A stretch of DNA of 6,356 nucleotides from an uncultured Collinsella sp. (GCA_902494295.1 CABUSL010000116.1:1-6356); one strand, 5' to 3'. Shown: positions 1 through 6,245, counted from the first letter of the stretch. Translations and numbers: made by a program. Notes: generated by a model from the sequence alone, not told the origin.

Positions 1-960
1 GGCCTCGCCGCCGAGCGAGCCGAGCGCGTGACCATGTGGGCCCATAGCGAGCAGACGGCCGCCGGCATTAACGGTGAGCACCGCAACCCCCGCTACCTTG
101 TGGGCTACGAGCTGCCGGACAACGTGGTAGCAACGACCGAGCTCGCCCAGGCGCTCGACGGTGCCGATGCGATCATCTTTGCCGTGCCCTCCACGCACTT
201 GCGCGACGTGTGCCATCGGGCAGCGCCCTTTATCGCCGCCGATACCCCGGTGCTCTGCCTCACCAAGGGCATTGAGCCCGAGTCCGGCCTGCTCATGAGC
301 GAGGTCATCGCCAGCGAGATCGGCAACGAGGCGCGCGTGGCGGCGCTCTCGGGTCCCAACCATGCCGAGGAGATCTGCCGCGGCGGTCTTTCTGCCGCCG
401 TCATCGCCAGCAAAGATCCGCAGATAGGGGAGACCTTTAAGGACCTGCTCCTATCCACGGCCTTCCGTATTTATCTGTCGCAAGACATGACCGGTGTCGA
501 GGTCTGCGGCGCCATGAAAAATGTCATCGCCATCGTATGCGGCATCTCCGCCGGTACCGGTGCGGGCGACAACACGCTTGCCCTCATCATGACGCGCGGC
601 CTGGCAGAGATCAGCCGTCTGGTGCACGCCCGCGGCGGTCAAGCTATGACCTGCATGGGACTTGCCGGCATGGGCGACCTCATTGCCACCTGCACCTCGG
701 AGCACTCGCGCAACCGCACCTTTGGCTACGAGTTTGCCCACGGCGTGTCGCTCGACGAGTATCAGACGCGCACGCATATGGTGGTCGAGGGCGCCGTCGC
801 GGCCCGCAGCGTCAGCGAGCTTGCCCGTTCGCTGGGCGTAGACATTCCGCTCACCTTTGCCGTGGAGCAAACGCTCTACAACGGTGTTACTTTGGATAGG
901 GCGCTCGAGATTCTTACCGATCGCGTCCCTTCTCAAGAGTTCTACGGACTCACCGACTAG
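1..960 (+). CDS. gpsA: Glycerol-3-phosphate dehydrogenase [NAD(P)+], 5'-truncated by window edge
   Basis: The enzyme interconverts dihydroxyacetone phosphate and sn-glycerol 3-phosphate with NAD(P)H in the cytosol, supplying the backbone of phospholipids. The frame is open from base 1, and the residues before the first in-window start candidate (GTG at 28) continue the family's N-terminal Rossmann fold, so the true start and the GxGxxG nucleotide loop lie upstream. The visible 319 residues compare with about 330-340 for the whole family. Numbering from base 1, AIIFAVPS is the Rossmann strand and loop, LTKGIE and SGPNHAEE are conserved family blocks, the catalytic Lys is K173 in GAMKNVIAI, and D226 lies in GMGDLIATC. 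S236-R237-N238-R239 is the substrate-phosphate motif, and VVEG follows. The stop is TAG at 958. It is the first gene seen of a packed operon, 18 nt before rpe. The identification is very secure. Confidence 0.97.
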   Translation, partial: GLAAERAERVTMWAHSEQTAAGINGEHRNPRYLVGYELPDNVVATTELAQALDGADAIIFAVPSTHLRDVCHRAAPFIAADTPVLCLTKGIEPESGLLMSEVIASEIGNEARVAALSGPNHAEEICRGGLSAAVIASKDPQIGETFKDLLLSTAFRIYLSQDMTGVEVCGAMKNVIAIVCGISAGTGAGDNTLALIMTRGLAEISRLVHARGGQAMTCMGLAGMGDLIATCTSEHSRNRTFGYEFAHGVSLDEYQTRTHMVVEGAVAARSVSELARSLGVDIPLTFAVEQTLYNGVTLDRALEILTDRVPSQEFYGLTD

Positions 961-978
961 CGCAGAAAGGCTACTACC

Positions 979-1650
979 ATGGGTTCCATCAAAATCGCTC
1001 CGTCCGTCCTTTCGGCCGACATGGCCAACCTCAAGGGCGAGCTCGACAAGATCGCCGGTGCCGACTACGTACACTTTGACGTTATGGACGGTCACTTTAC
1101 CGGCAACCTCACCTTTGGCGTTGACATCCTTAAGGCCGTCAAGCGCTCCACCGATGTACCGGTCGACGCGCACCTCATGGTGTCGAACCCCGACGAGACG
1201 GTCGATTGGTATGCCGACGCCGGTGCCGACATGATCACCGTGCACTACGAGGCTTCCACGCACCTGCACCGCACGCTCACGCATCTGCAGCAGCGCGGCG
1301 TCAAGGCCGGCGTGGTGCTCAACCCCGCCACCCCCGTGTGCGTGCTCGAGAGCATCATCGACGTTGTCGACATGGTGCTGCTGATGAGCGTGAACCCTGG
1401 CTTTGGCGGCCAGAGCTTTATCCCTGGTACAATCGCCAAACTGCACGAGCTTACGGCCATGTGCGAGCGACATGGCGTGTCGCCCATGATCGAGGTCGAC
1501 GGCGGCATCTCTTCCAAAAACATCGCCGAGGTCGTCAAGGCCGGCGCAAATGTCCTGGTGGCCGGTTCCGCCGTATTTAAGTCCGAAGATCCCGCCGCCG
1601 AGGTTGCGCTGCTGCAGAAGCTGGGCAACGAGGCTGCACAGGAGGCATAA
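979..1650 (+). CDS. rpe: Ribulose-phosphate 3-epimerase
   Basis: The enzyme interconverts D-ribulose 5-phosphate and D-xylulose 5-phosphate in the pentose phosphate pathway, in the cytosol. The 223-residue protein has the usual length of this single-domain TIM barrel. It opens with IAPSVLSAD. The metal and catalytic residues are all visible: H32 and D34 in VHFDVMDGH, H65 in DAHLMV, and D174 in IEVDGG. The phosphate-binding loops MSVNPGFGGQSF (136-147) and GGIS, and the late VAGSAVF motif, are also intact. The start is ATG 979, preceded by AGAAAGG at 964-970 with 8 nt of spacing. It lies 18 nt after gpsA and 6 nt before the cysteine desulfurase gene, and its last codons carry that gene's ribosome binding site. 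I see nothing unusual in it. Confidence 0.98.
   Translation: MGSIKIAPSVLSADMANLKGELDKIAGADYVHFDVMDGHFTGNLTFGVDILKAVKRSTDVPVDAHLMVSNPDETVDWYADAGADMITVHYEASTHLHRTLTHLQQRGVKAGVVLNPATPVCVLESIIDVVDMVLLMSVNPGFGGQSFIPGTIAKLHELTAMCERHGVSPMIEVDGGISSKNIAEVVKAGANVLVAGSAVFKSEDPAAEVALLQKLGNEAAQEA
1640..1645 (+). promoter_or_regulatory. Ribosome binding site of the cysteine desulfurase gene, inside the rpe 3' end
   Basis: AGGAGG, a strong Shine-Dalgarno match, lies within the last codons of rpe, 11 nt before ATG 1657. It supports that start and suggests translational coupling, because ribosomes finishing rpe cover it. Confidence 0.7.
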
Positions 1651-1656
1651 ACCCTT

Positions 1657-2835
1657 ATGACCGCAGGTCAAAACCGCATACCCGTGAATCTTGACTATGC
1701 CGCCTCGACGCCCATGCGCGCCGAGGCGCTCCTTGCGCAGCGCGAGTACGACGACAGCGAGCTTGCCGGCGTCAACCCCAACTCGCTGCACTCGCTCGGC
1801 CGCAAGGCTGCCGCGCGTCTGGAGGTTGCACGTCGCGAGATCGCCCGCAGCTTTGGCGCGCGCGTTCGCCCGTCTGAGATTGTTCTGACCAACGGCGGCA
1901 CCGAAGCCAACCAGCTGGCGCTACTCGGTCTTGCCGAGGGTGCACGTCAGCGCGACCGTAAGCGTAACCGCGTGATCGTATCTGCCATCGAGCACGATTC
2001 GATTCTGGACAACCTGCCGCTGCTGCGTGCCGCAGGCTTTAGAGTCGACCTGGTGCAGCCCTGCCGCATGGGCTACATTGAGCCTGCCACGCTTGTCGAG
2101 CTACTAGGCGACGACGTGGCGCTCGTGAGCATCATGGTTGCCAACAACGAGACCGGCGTGGTGCAGCCCATCCGCGAGCTTGCCGCGGCCGCGCATACCG
2201 TGGGCGCCCTGTTCCACACCGATGCCATCCAGGGGTATCTGCATATTCCGCTCGATGTTACCGAGCTGGGAGTTGACGCCATGACCGTTGCTGCGCACAA
2301 GATCGGTGGCCCCGTGGCATCCGGCGCGCTCTACCTTAAGAACCGCACGCCGCTGCGCCCGCGCATCTTTGGCGGCGGACAGGAAGCCGGACGTCGCGCC
2401 GGCACGCAGGATCTGCGCACGCAGCTCGCCTTTGCCGCTGCCGCCCGCACGCTGACGCTCCATGTGGCCGAGGAGCGCGAGAAGCTGCAAGCCCTTTCCG
2501 ACAAGCTCTACGCCAAGCTTACGGCCCATCCGCGCATTCACGCCACCATGGGCGACTATGCGCATGCCGACCGTCTGCCCGGCATGGTATCGATCTACAT
2601 TGACGGCATGGACTCCGAGGAGCTCATCATCAAGCTCGACGCCGCCGGCTTTGAGGTATCGGCCGGTTCTGCCTGCTCGAGCGGCAGCATGGACCCGAGC
2701 CATGTTCTCAGCGCCATGGGCATTGGTCGCGAGCAGGCATTGGGCGCTCTGCGTATCTCGTTTGATGACCGTGTGAACCCTGCCGACCTGGACGACTTTG
2801 CCCAGACGCTGCTCTCGATCGTGGGTGCCGCATGA
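1657..2835 (+). CDS. Cysteine desulfurase, group I (IscS/NifS type)
   Basis: This PLP enzyme (aminotransferase class V fold) takes sulfur from L-cysteine, forming alanine and an enzyme persulfide that feeds Fe-S cluster assembly or tRNA thiolation. Its 392 residues match the family. Visible motifs in order are LDYAASTP (12-19), NPNSLHSLGR, TNGGTEANQLAL (PLP phosphate loop), H113 in SAIEHDS (stacks on PLP), NNETG, and D189 in FHTDAIQ (pyridine N). The Schiff-base lysine is K215 in AAHKIGGP. R247 lies in the GGGQEAGRRAGT block, where the usual form is GGGQERGxRxGT, so the first Arg is Ala here. The persulfide cysteine C340 sits in SAGSACSSGSMDPSHVL, the long mobile loop of group I enzymes. No iscU or other scaffold gene is in view, so I give no symbol: iscS, nifS or a tRNA-thiolation partner are all possible. 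The stop TGA overlaps the next start as ATGA. Confidence 0.95.
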   Translation: MTAGQNRIPVNLDYAASTPMRAEALLAQREYDDSELAGVNPNSLHSLGRKAAARLEVARREIARSFGARVRPSEIVLTNGGTEANQLALLGLAEGARQRDRKRNRVIVSAIEHDSILDNLPLLRAAGFRVDLVQPCRMGYIEPATLVELLGDDVALVSIMVANNETGVVQPIRELAAAAHTVGALFHTDAIQGYLHIPLDVTELGVDAMTVAAHKIGGPVASGALYLKNRTPLRPRIFGGGQEAGRRAGTQDLRTQLAFAAAARTLTLHVAEEREKLQALSDKLYAKLTAHPRIHATMGDYAHADRLPGMVSIYIDGMDSEELIIKLDAAGFEVSAGSACSSGSMDPSHVLSAMGIGREQALGALRISFDDRVNPADLDDFAQTLLSIVGAA

Positions 2836-3641
2836 TCGTCGCCGAGTTTGAACGTGCGCTGCTGGCGCGCTACCCCAAGGCGGACGCCGAGGGCTGGGAT
2901 CACGTAGGTCTCTCCGTTGGCGATCCCGCTGCCGAGATTACCGGCGTTGCCTGCGCGCTCGATGCCACCGAGGCAAATGTTCGCCGTGCACAAGAAGCCG
3001 GTGCCAACGTTCTGCTGACGCATCATCCCATATACATCAAGGCGCCCGAGGCGTTTTGCCCAGCTGATGCCGCACGCCCCCAGTGCAGCGCGGCACTCTA
3101 CGAGGCAGCGCGTTGCGGCGTGAGCATCATTTCGCTCCACACCAACCTGGACCGCTCGCACGAAGCCCGCGTCTGCCTGAGCGAGCTGCTGGGTGCCGCA
3201 CCCGTGAGCTCACTGGAGCACGTGGACGACCCCGAGTCCACCGGCCTGGGTGCACTCGCGACCCTCAACAACCCCTGTAGCCTGCGCGATCTCGCCGCCC
3301 GTGCCGCCACGGCATTTGGCAGCGACCCGCGTGTGTGGGGCGAAGCCGAGCACGCGTGCCGAACCGTCGCTATTTTGGGCGGCTCCCTGGGCGACTTTGG
3401 AGAGCTCGCCATCGCCGCAGGCGCAGATGTTGTCGTGACGGGCGAGGCGGGCTACCACGTGGCGCAAGACCTTGCCTTGCGCGGGCTGTCGGTGATCTTG
3501 CTCGGCCACGACCGCTCTGAGGAGCCGTTCGTTGATATATTGATGAACTCTGCAGTTGACGCCGGGGTCGACCCCCGTCATGCGATTAAAATACTGAACC
3601 CTTGCCAATGGTGGACTGTGACAAAAGGAGAGAACTTATGA
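2832..3641 (+). CDS. NIF3/DUF34 family dinuclear metal-centre protein (YqfO/YbgI-like)
   Basis: This is a member of the nearly universal NIF3-like family, which forms toroidal hexamers with two metal ions per subunit. Its cellular role is unsettled, and the common label 'GTP cyclohydrolase I type 2' rests on limited evidence. The 269-residue protein has the short form, without the PII-like insert of longer members such as YqfO. Family hallmarks are WDHVGLSVG (22-30), metal ligands H64 and H65 in LLTHHPIY, H103 and D107 in SLHTNLD, GEAGYH near residue 204, and the C-terminal pair H226 and E230 in GHDRSEEP. All expected ligands are present, so it should bind metal. The start ATG 2832 overlaps the upstream stop as ATGA and has no strong Shine-Dalgarno sequence, which fits translation by re-initiation. 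The downstream coiled-coil/zinc-ribbon gene is its neighbour in actinobacteria such as M. tuberculosis (Rv2230c-Rv2229c), suggesting a shared but unknown job. Confidence 0.92.
   Translation: MIVAEFERALLARYPKADAEGWDHVGLSVGDPAAEITGVACALDATEANVRRAQEAGANVLLTHHPIYIKAPEAFCPADAARPQCSAALYEAARCGVSIISLHTNLDRSHEARVCLSELLGAAPVSSLEHVDDPESTGLGALATLNNPCSLRDLAARAATAFGSDPRVWGEAEHACRTVAILGGSLGDFGELAIAAGADVVVTGEAGYHVAQDLALRGLSVILLGHDRSEEPFVDILMNSAVDAGVDPRHAIKILNPCQWWTVTKGENL
3624..3630 (+). promoter_or_regulatory. Ribosome binding site fixing the start of the zinc-ribbon gene
   Basis: AAAGGAG lies 7 nt before ATG 3638. It favours that start over an in-frame upstream candidate near 3602, which would add 12 residues read from the NIF3-like gene and has no such site. 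Confidence 0.75.
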
Positions 3642-4357
3642 GCGCCGGCGCTACGCTACTCAAGCTGCAACAGATCGATTTGGAGCTCGCCCGCAACAAG
3701 AGCGAACTTGCCAATATGCCGGAGCTCAAGGAGCTCGCTTCCAAGCGCAAGACCTATGTGAAGCTCAAGTCCGAGATGACCAAGCTCTACGCCCAGCGCA
3801 AGGATCTGGACATTGAGCTCGACGATCTCAACACCACCGAGATTCAGACCAACAACGCCATCGAGGCTGCCAAGAAGCGCCATGTCGACGGCTCCGACTA
3901 CCGCGAGGTTCAGGACCTGGAGAATGAACTCGCCACCCTGGCCAAGCGTCTGGACAAGATTGAGCACACCCGCAAGGACGTCGTTGTCGCCCATAAGGAG
4001 GCGCTCGAGCGCGAGGCCCGCGCGCAGGCAATCATCGCCAAGTTCGAGGAGGGCGTGAAGGCCGATACCAAGGCCGCCCGCGCCAAGGCTGCCGACCTTC
4101 AGGCTCAGATTGACGCCGCCACTAAAGAGCGCACCGCGCTTGCTGCCACGCTGCCGGCCGACGTGCTCACCGACTACGAGCGTCTGCTCAAGCAGTTCCG
4201 CGGCCTGGCCGTCGAGACCATCCAGGGCAACATCCCCACGGTCTGTCACACCGCGCTGCAGGCATCGTCCATGAGCGACCTGAACCACGACGGTAGCGAG
4301 ATTACGCACTGCCCGTACTGCCACCGCCTCCTGGTGCTCCCGAGCAAGGAAGCTTAA
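3638..4357 (+). CDS. Coiled-coil protein with C-terminal zinc-ribbon domain (DUF164/FlgZ-like)
   Basis: The 239-residue protein has a long, charged, nearly all-helical N-terminal part (about residues 8-185, rich in Lys, Glu, Ala and Leu with heptad-like spacing, e.g. LLKLQQIDLELARNKSEL) followed by a small metal-binding tail. This is the layout of the bacterial 'C4-type zinc ribbon' family that includes Rv2229c and Helicobacter HP0958. A nucleic-acid or protein-tethering role is proposed for the family, but its function in this lineage is not known. The second zinc knuckle C225-P-Y-C228-H229 is intact. The first is altered: where relatives usually have CxxCH, this protein reads PTVCH, with P200 in place of the first Cys and only C203 and H204 kept. 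The start is set by a ribosome binding site and by an ATGA overlap with the NIF3-like gene; the stop is 3 nt before coaBC. No membrane segment or signal peptide is visible. Confidence 0.88.
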   Translation: MSAGATLLKLQQIDLELARNKSELANMPELKELASKRKTYVKLKSEMTKLYAQRKDLDIELDDLNTTEIQTNNAIEAAKKRHVDGSDYREVQDLENELATLAKRLDKIEHTRKDVVVAHKEALEREARAQAIIAKFEEGVKADTKAARAKAADLQAQIDAATKERTALAATLPADVLTDYERLLKQFRGLAVETIQGNIPTVCHTALQASSMSDLNHDGSEITHCPYCHRLLVLPSKEA

Positions 4358-4360
4358 ACG

Positions 4361-5572
4361 ATGGCGGCACCCAACAATTCAATACAACTTGAGGGAAATA
4401 CGATCCTGCTGGGCATTACCGGCGGGATCGCCGCCTATAAGTCGTGCAATATCGTGCGCCTGCTGCAAAAGCGCGGCGCGCGCGTCAAGGTCGTTATGAG
4501 CGAGCATGCCACCGAGTTTGTGGGGCCGCTTACCTTCCGCGCACTCACCAATGAGCCGGTCGCGGTGGGCCTATTCGACGATCCCTCCGACCCCATCCAC
4601 CACATTTCGCTGGCGCAGGAGCCCGATCTGGTGGTCGTGGCGCCCGCGACGGCCAATATCATCGCCAAGATGGCCAACGGCGTCGCCGATGACCTCATCT
4701 CCACCACGCTGCTTGCGACGCCGCGACCCATCGTGATCGCACCCGCTATGAACAACGGCATGTGGAAGGCGCCGGCGACGCAGGCCAACATGGCCACGCT
4801 GCGCGAGCGCGGTGTCCATGTGGTGGGTCCGGGCAGCGGCTACCTTGCCTGCGGCGACGTGGACACGGGACGCATGAGCGAGCCCGAGGACATCGTAGAG
4901 GCTGTCTGTGAGGTGCTCAACCCCGCGCCACAGGACCTGGCGGGTAAGCGCATCGTAATTACCGCCGGTCCCACGCACGAGCCGATCGACCCCGTGCGAT
5001 TCATTGGCAACCGCTCTTCGGGCAAGATGGGCATCGCCCTGGCGGGGGAGGCCGCACGCCGCGGCGCTGCGGTCACGCTCGTGTTGGGACCGACATCACT
5101 CGATGTGCCCTGCGGCGTGGAGTGCGTGCGCGTGCAGACCGCCGCAGAGATGCTCCAGGCGGCCCTGAGCGCCTTCCAGACGGCCGATGCTGCAATTTGT
5201 GCGGCCGCCGTCGCCGACTACACCCCCGCGGCCCCTGCGGACCATAAGCTCAAAAAGGCCAACGAGCGCCTGGATCGCATCGAACTGGTCGAGACGGTCG
5301 ATATTTTGGCCGAGCTCTCGCGCCAGAAGGGCGAGCGATGCGTGATCGGATTTGCGGCCGAGACCGATAACGTTGTCGAGTACGCAGAGCGCAAATTGGC
5401 CCGCAAGGGGTGCGATGTAATAATCGCCAACGATGTCTCACGCACCGATTCGGGCTTTGGGACCGACACCAACAAGGCCTGGATTGTGAGCACAACGGGT
5501 ACGCAAGAACTTCCCGTACTAACAAAACCCCAGCTCGCAGATACAATTTTGGACTTGCTTCAAAAATTGTAA
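4361..5572 (+). CDS. coaBC: Bifunctional phosphopantothenoylcysteine decarboxylase / phosphopantothenate-cysteine ligase
   Basis: The protein catalyses two consecutive steps of coenzyme A synthesis: CoaB joins 4'-phosphopantothenate to cysteine using CTP, and CoaC then decarboxylates the product with FMN to give 4'-phosphopantetheine. The 403 residues match the fused bacterial form. CoaC is residues about 14-185: LLGITGGIAAYKS (FMN/phosphate loop), catalytic H81 in HHISLAQ, PAMN (128-131) in PAMNNGMW, and C164 in GYLACGDVDTGRM. CoaB is residues about 193-403: ITAGPTHEPIDPVRFI followed by N217 and SSGKMG, then AAAVADY, the K296-L297-K298-K299 nucleotide-site block, GFAAET and ANDVS. All signature residues are present, so both activities should be intact. 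The start ATG 4361 has AAGGA at 4346-4350, inside the zinc-ribbon gene's end, and gives a modest N-terminal extension before the fold. It is the last gene of the operon. Confidence 0.97.
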   Translation: MAAPNNSIQLEGNTILLGITGGIAAYKSCNIVRLLQKRGARVKVVMSEHATEFVGPLTFRALTNEPVAVGLFDDPSDPIHHISLAQEPDLVVVAPATANIIAKMANGVADDLISTTLLATPRPIVIAPAMNNGMWKAPATQANMATLRERGVHVVGPGSGYLACGDVDTGRMSEPEDIVEAVCEVLNPAPQDLAGKRIVITAGPTHEPIDPVRFIGNRSSGKMGIALAGEAARRGAAVTLVLGPTSLDVPCGVECVRVQTAAEMLQAALSAFQTADAAICAAAVADYTPAAPADHKLKKANERLDRIELVETVDILAELSRQKGERCVIGFAAETDNVVEYAERKLARKGCDVIIANDVSRTDSGFGTDTNKAWIVSTTGTQELPVLTKPQLADTILDLLQKL

Positions 5573-5613
5573 AAAAGTTCTTGCACAAGTCTAAAGTTTC
5601 GGGTTAATATACT
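5571..5613 (+). promoter_or_regulatory. Likely promoter of tRNA-Pro with upstream A-tract
   Basis: An A6 tract (5571-5576) starts at the coaBC stop codon and resembles an UP element. A -35-like TTGCAC is at 5581-5586. The -10 is ambiguous: TAATAT at 5605-5610 gives an 18-nt spacer, while the better match TATACT at 5608-5613 gives 21 nt, which is too long for that -35. The short leader 5614-5652 contains a weak inverted repeat, TGTTGC (5617-5622) with GCAACA (5636-5641). The placement directly before a tRNA supports the call; the exact elements are inferred. Confidence 0.55.
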
Positions 5614-5652
5614 CCCTGTTGCGAGCGAGAACAGAGCAACAAACAAAAGCTT

Positions 5653-5729
<77 letters not shown>

Positions 5730-5739
5730 GAAGTTTGCA

Positions 5740-5773
5740 GGTCAGGCACCTAGTGCCTGACCTTTTTTGTTTT
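5740..5773 (+). terminator. Intrinsic terminator of the tRNA-Pro unit
   Basis: GGTCAGGCAC (5740-5749) pairs perfectly with GTGCCTGACC (5753-5762) around loop CTA, or as a 9-bp stem with a 5-nt loop, and is followed by T6, G, T4 (5763-5773). This is a textbook rho-independent terminator 10 nt after the tRNA CCA end. It would also stop readthrough from coaBC, which has no terminator of its own. Confidence 0.93.
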
Positions 5774-5801
5774 AAGCAATTGCTTAATTTTCAGTAAGCA
5801 A
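5772..5801. repeat. 16-nt palindrome plus a third half-site (TAAGCAA)
   Basis: TTAAGCAATTGCTTAA (5772-5787) is a perfect 16-nt palindrome starting in the T-tract of the tRNA terminator. A third copy of its half, TAAGCAA, is at 5795-5801, 22 nt (about two helical turns) from the first copy at 5773-5779. It could be a protein-binding site, but no nearby gene start would be controlled by it. Confidence 0.5.
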
Positions 5802-5813
5802 CAGGGTGCCAAT

Positions 5814-5910
5814 AATCTACCTGCGCGATAGTCGTCTTTTGCGGTTACTTGCGCGTTTTGCACGCACTTGAGCCGATTTATCAACGCGATATGAATCTAC
5901 ATACGCGTAG
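5814..5910. repeat. Imperfect direct repeat AATCTACnTrCGCG, copies 80 nt apart
   Basis: Positions 5814-5827 and 5894-5907 match at 12 of 14 bases, and both are followed within one base by TAG. CGCGATA also occurs at 5824-5830 and 5885-5891. Such short repeats may be chance. Confidence 0.3.
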
Positions 5911-5915
5911 CTGGT

Positions 5916-5938
5916 ATACAGCCGAGTAAGGGCTGTAT
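5916..5938. repeat. Inverted repeat with 8-bp stem ATACAGCC/GGCTGTAT
   Basis: ATACAGCC (5916-5923) pairs perfectly with GGCTGTAT (5931-5938) around a 7-nt loop. The right arm begins the motif GCTGTATTTAT (5932-5942), which recurs at 5989-5999. No clean T-tract follows, so it is not a standard terminator. Confidence 0.5.
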
Positions 5939-5959
5939 TTATCGCGGCGTTTTACACAG

Positions 5960-5999
5960 ATATAGCGACTGTAACGAACAAACGTGTCGCTGTATTTAT
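5960..5999. repeat. Inverted repeat with 10-bp stem ending in a second GCTGTATTTAT copy
   Basis: ATATAGCGAC (5960-5969) pairs with GTCGCTGTAT (5986-5995), with one G-T pair. The 16-nt loop can form a further short ACG/CGT stem (5974-5976 with 5983-5985). The right arm leads into GCTGTATTTAT (5989-5999), as in the preceding hairpin. Confidence 0.5.
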
Positions 6000-6009
6000 T
6001 CCGGTAGTT

Positions 6010-6030
6010 CACTTGATCGGTGGACAAGTG
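6010..6030. repeat. Short inverted repeat CACTTG/CAAGTG
   Basis: CACTTG (6010-6015) pairs with CAAGTG (6025-6030) around a 9-nt loop. It is weak by itself and is noted because it continues the run of hairpins in this spacer. Confidence 0.3.
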
Positions 6031-6192
6031 GGCTGTTGCGACGAAACGCCAAGCAGGATGGGCTCTATACGAGGACGCCGCAGAGGCAATGGCGGGGGAG
6101 TGCGGCAGGCGCTCTGAGAGCCGCTGTATGACCCCATTTCTCCTTAACTCGATAATTTGCGTTTCAAGCCACGAATCGGTCGAGCAATTGCC

Positions 6193-6228
6193 AAAAGTAA
6201 GGCCCATGCAGGATTGCACGGGCCTTAC
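6193..6228 (-). terminator. Terminator-like hairpin for the minus-strand gene entering from the right
   Basis: GTAAGGCCC (6197-6205) pairs perfectly with GGGCCTTAC (6220-6228). Inside, after an A-C mismatch, TGCA pairs with TGCA around loop GGAT. Read on the - strand, the hairpin is followed by TTTT (6196-6193) and lies 17 nt after the stop codon of the minus-strand frame at 6246. The U-tract is short. There is no T-tract on the + side, so the - direction is favoured. Confidence 0.7.
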
Positions 6229-6245
6229 ATCAGATCAAATTTGAG

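Larger units (their letters stand above)
5774..6192. other. Gene-poor intergenic stretch with short repeats and hairpins
   Basis: I see no supportable gene here. The longest frames are a GTG-started + frame at 6020-6244 that runs through the right-hand hairpin, and a - frame at 5881-6219; neither has a recognisable product or a convincing start. The stretch looks more AT-rich than the genes to the left. It contains inverted repeats at 5916-5938, 5960-5995, 6010-6030 and around 6094-6135, and repeated short motifs. It lies between two convergent transcription units, one ending at the tRNA terminator and one entering from the right, so it needs no promoter. A small RNA or a decayed element cannot be excluded. 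Confidence 0.6.

Noticed and set aside
451..1791. Very long minus-strand open frame (about 446 codons) opposite gpsA and rpe
   Set aside because: It runs antisense to two well-identified genes and arises from their GC-rich codon bias. Its composition is unnatural and it has no recognisable domain. The same applies to the long antisense frames opposite the cysteine desulfurase (2104-2703), NIF3-like, zinc-ribbon (3656-4324) and coaBC genes.
3602..3637. Longer start for the zinc-ribbon gene, adding 12 residues
   Set aside because: The added residues overlap the NIF3-like gene, no ribosome binding site precedes them, and AAAGGAG is ideally placed before ATG 3638.
6009..6137. Minus-strand 42-codon frame starting at ATG 6137 with AAGGAG just upstream
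   Set aside because: The AAGGAG is only 2 nt from the ATG, too close for normal initiation, and the product is a proline-rich sequence with no recognisable features.
5774..6192. CRISPR-like array or large tandem repeat
   Set aside because: The repeated motifs are only 7-14 nt, unevenly spaced, and differ in orientation; there are no regular repeats with unique spacers.
5881..6219. Minus-strand frame of 112 codons in the spacer
   Set aside because: It begins inside the terminator-like hairpin, has no clear ribosome binding site or recognisable product, and its apparent repeats follow from the DNA-level GCTGTAT motif.
6020..6244. Plus-strand frame of 74 codons beginning with GTG
   Set aside because: There is no ribosome binding site or recognisable family, and it reads through the 6197-6228 hairpin, which is better explained as a terminator for the opposite strand.
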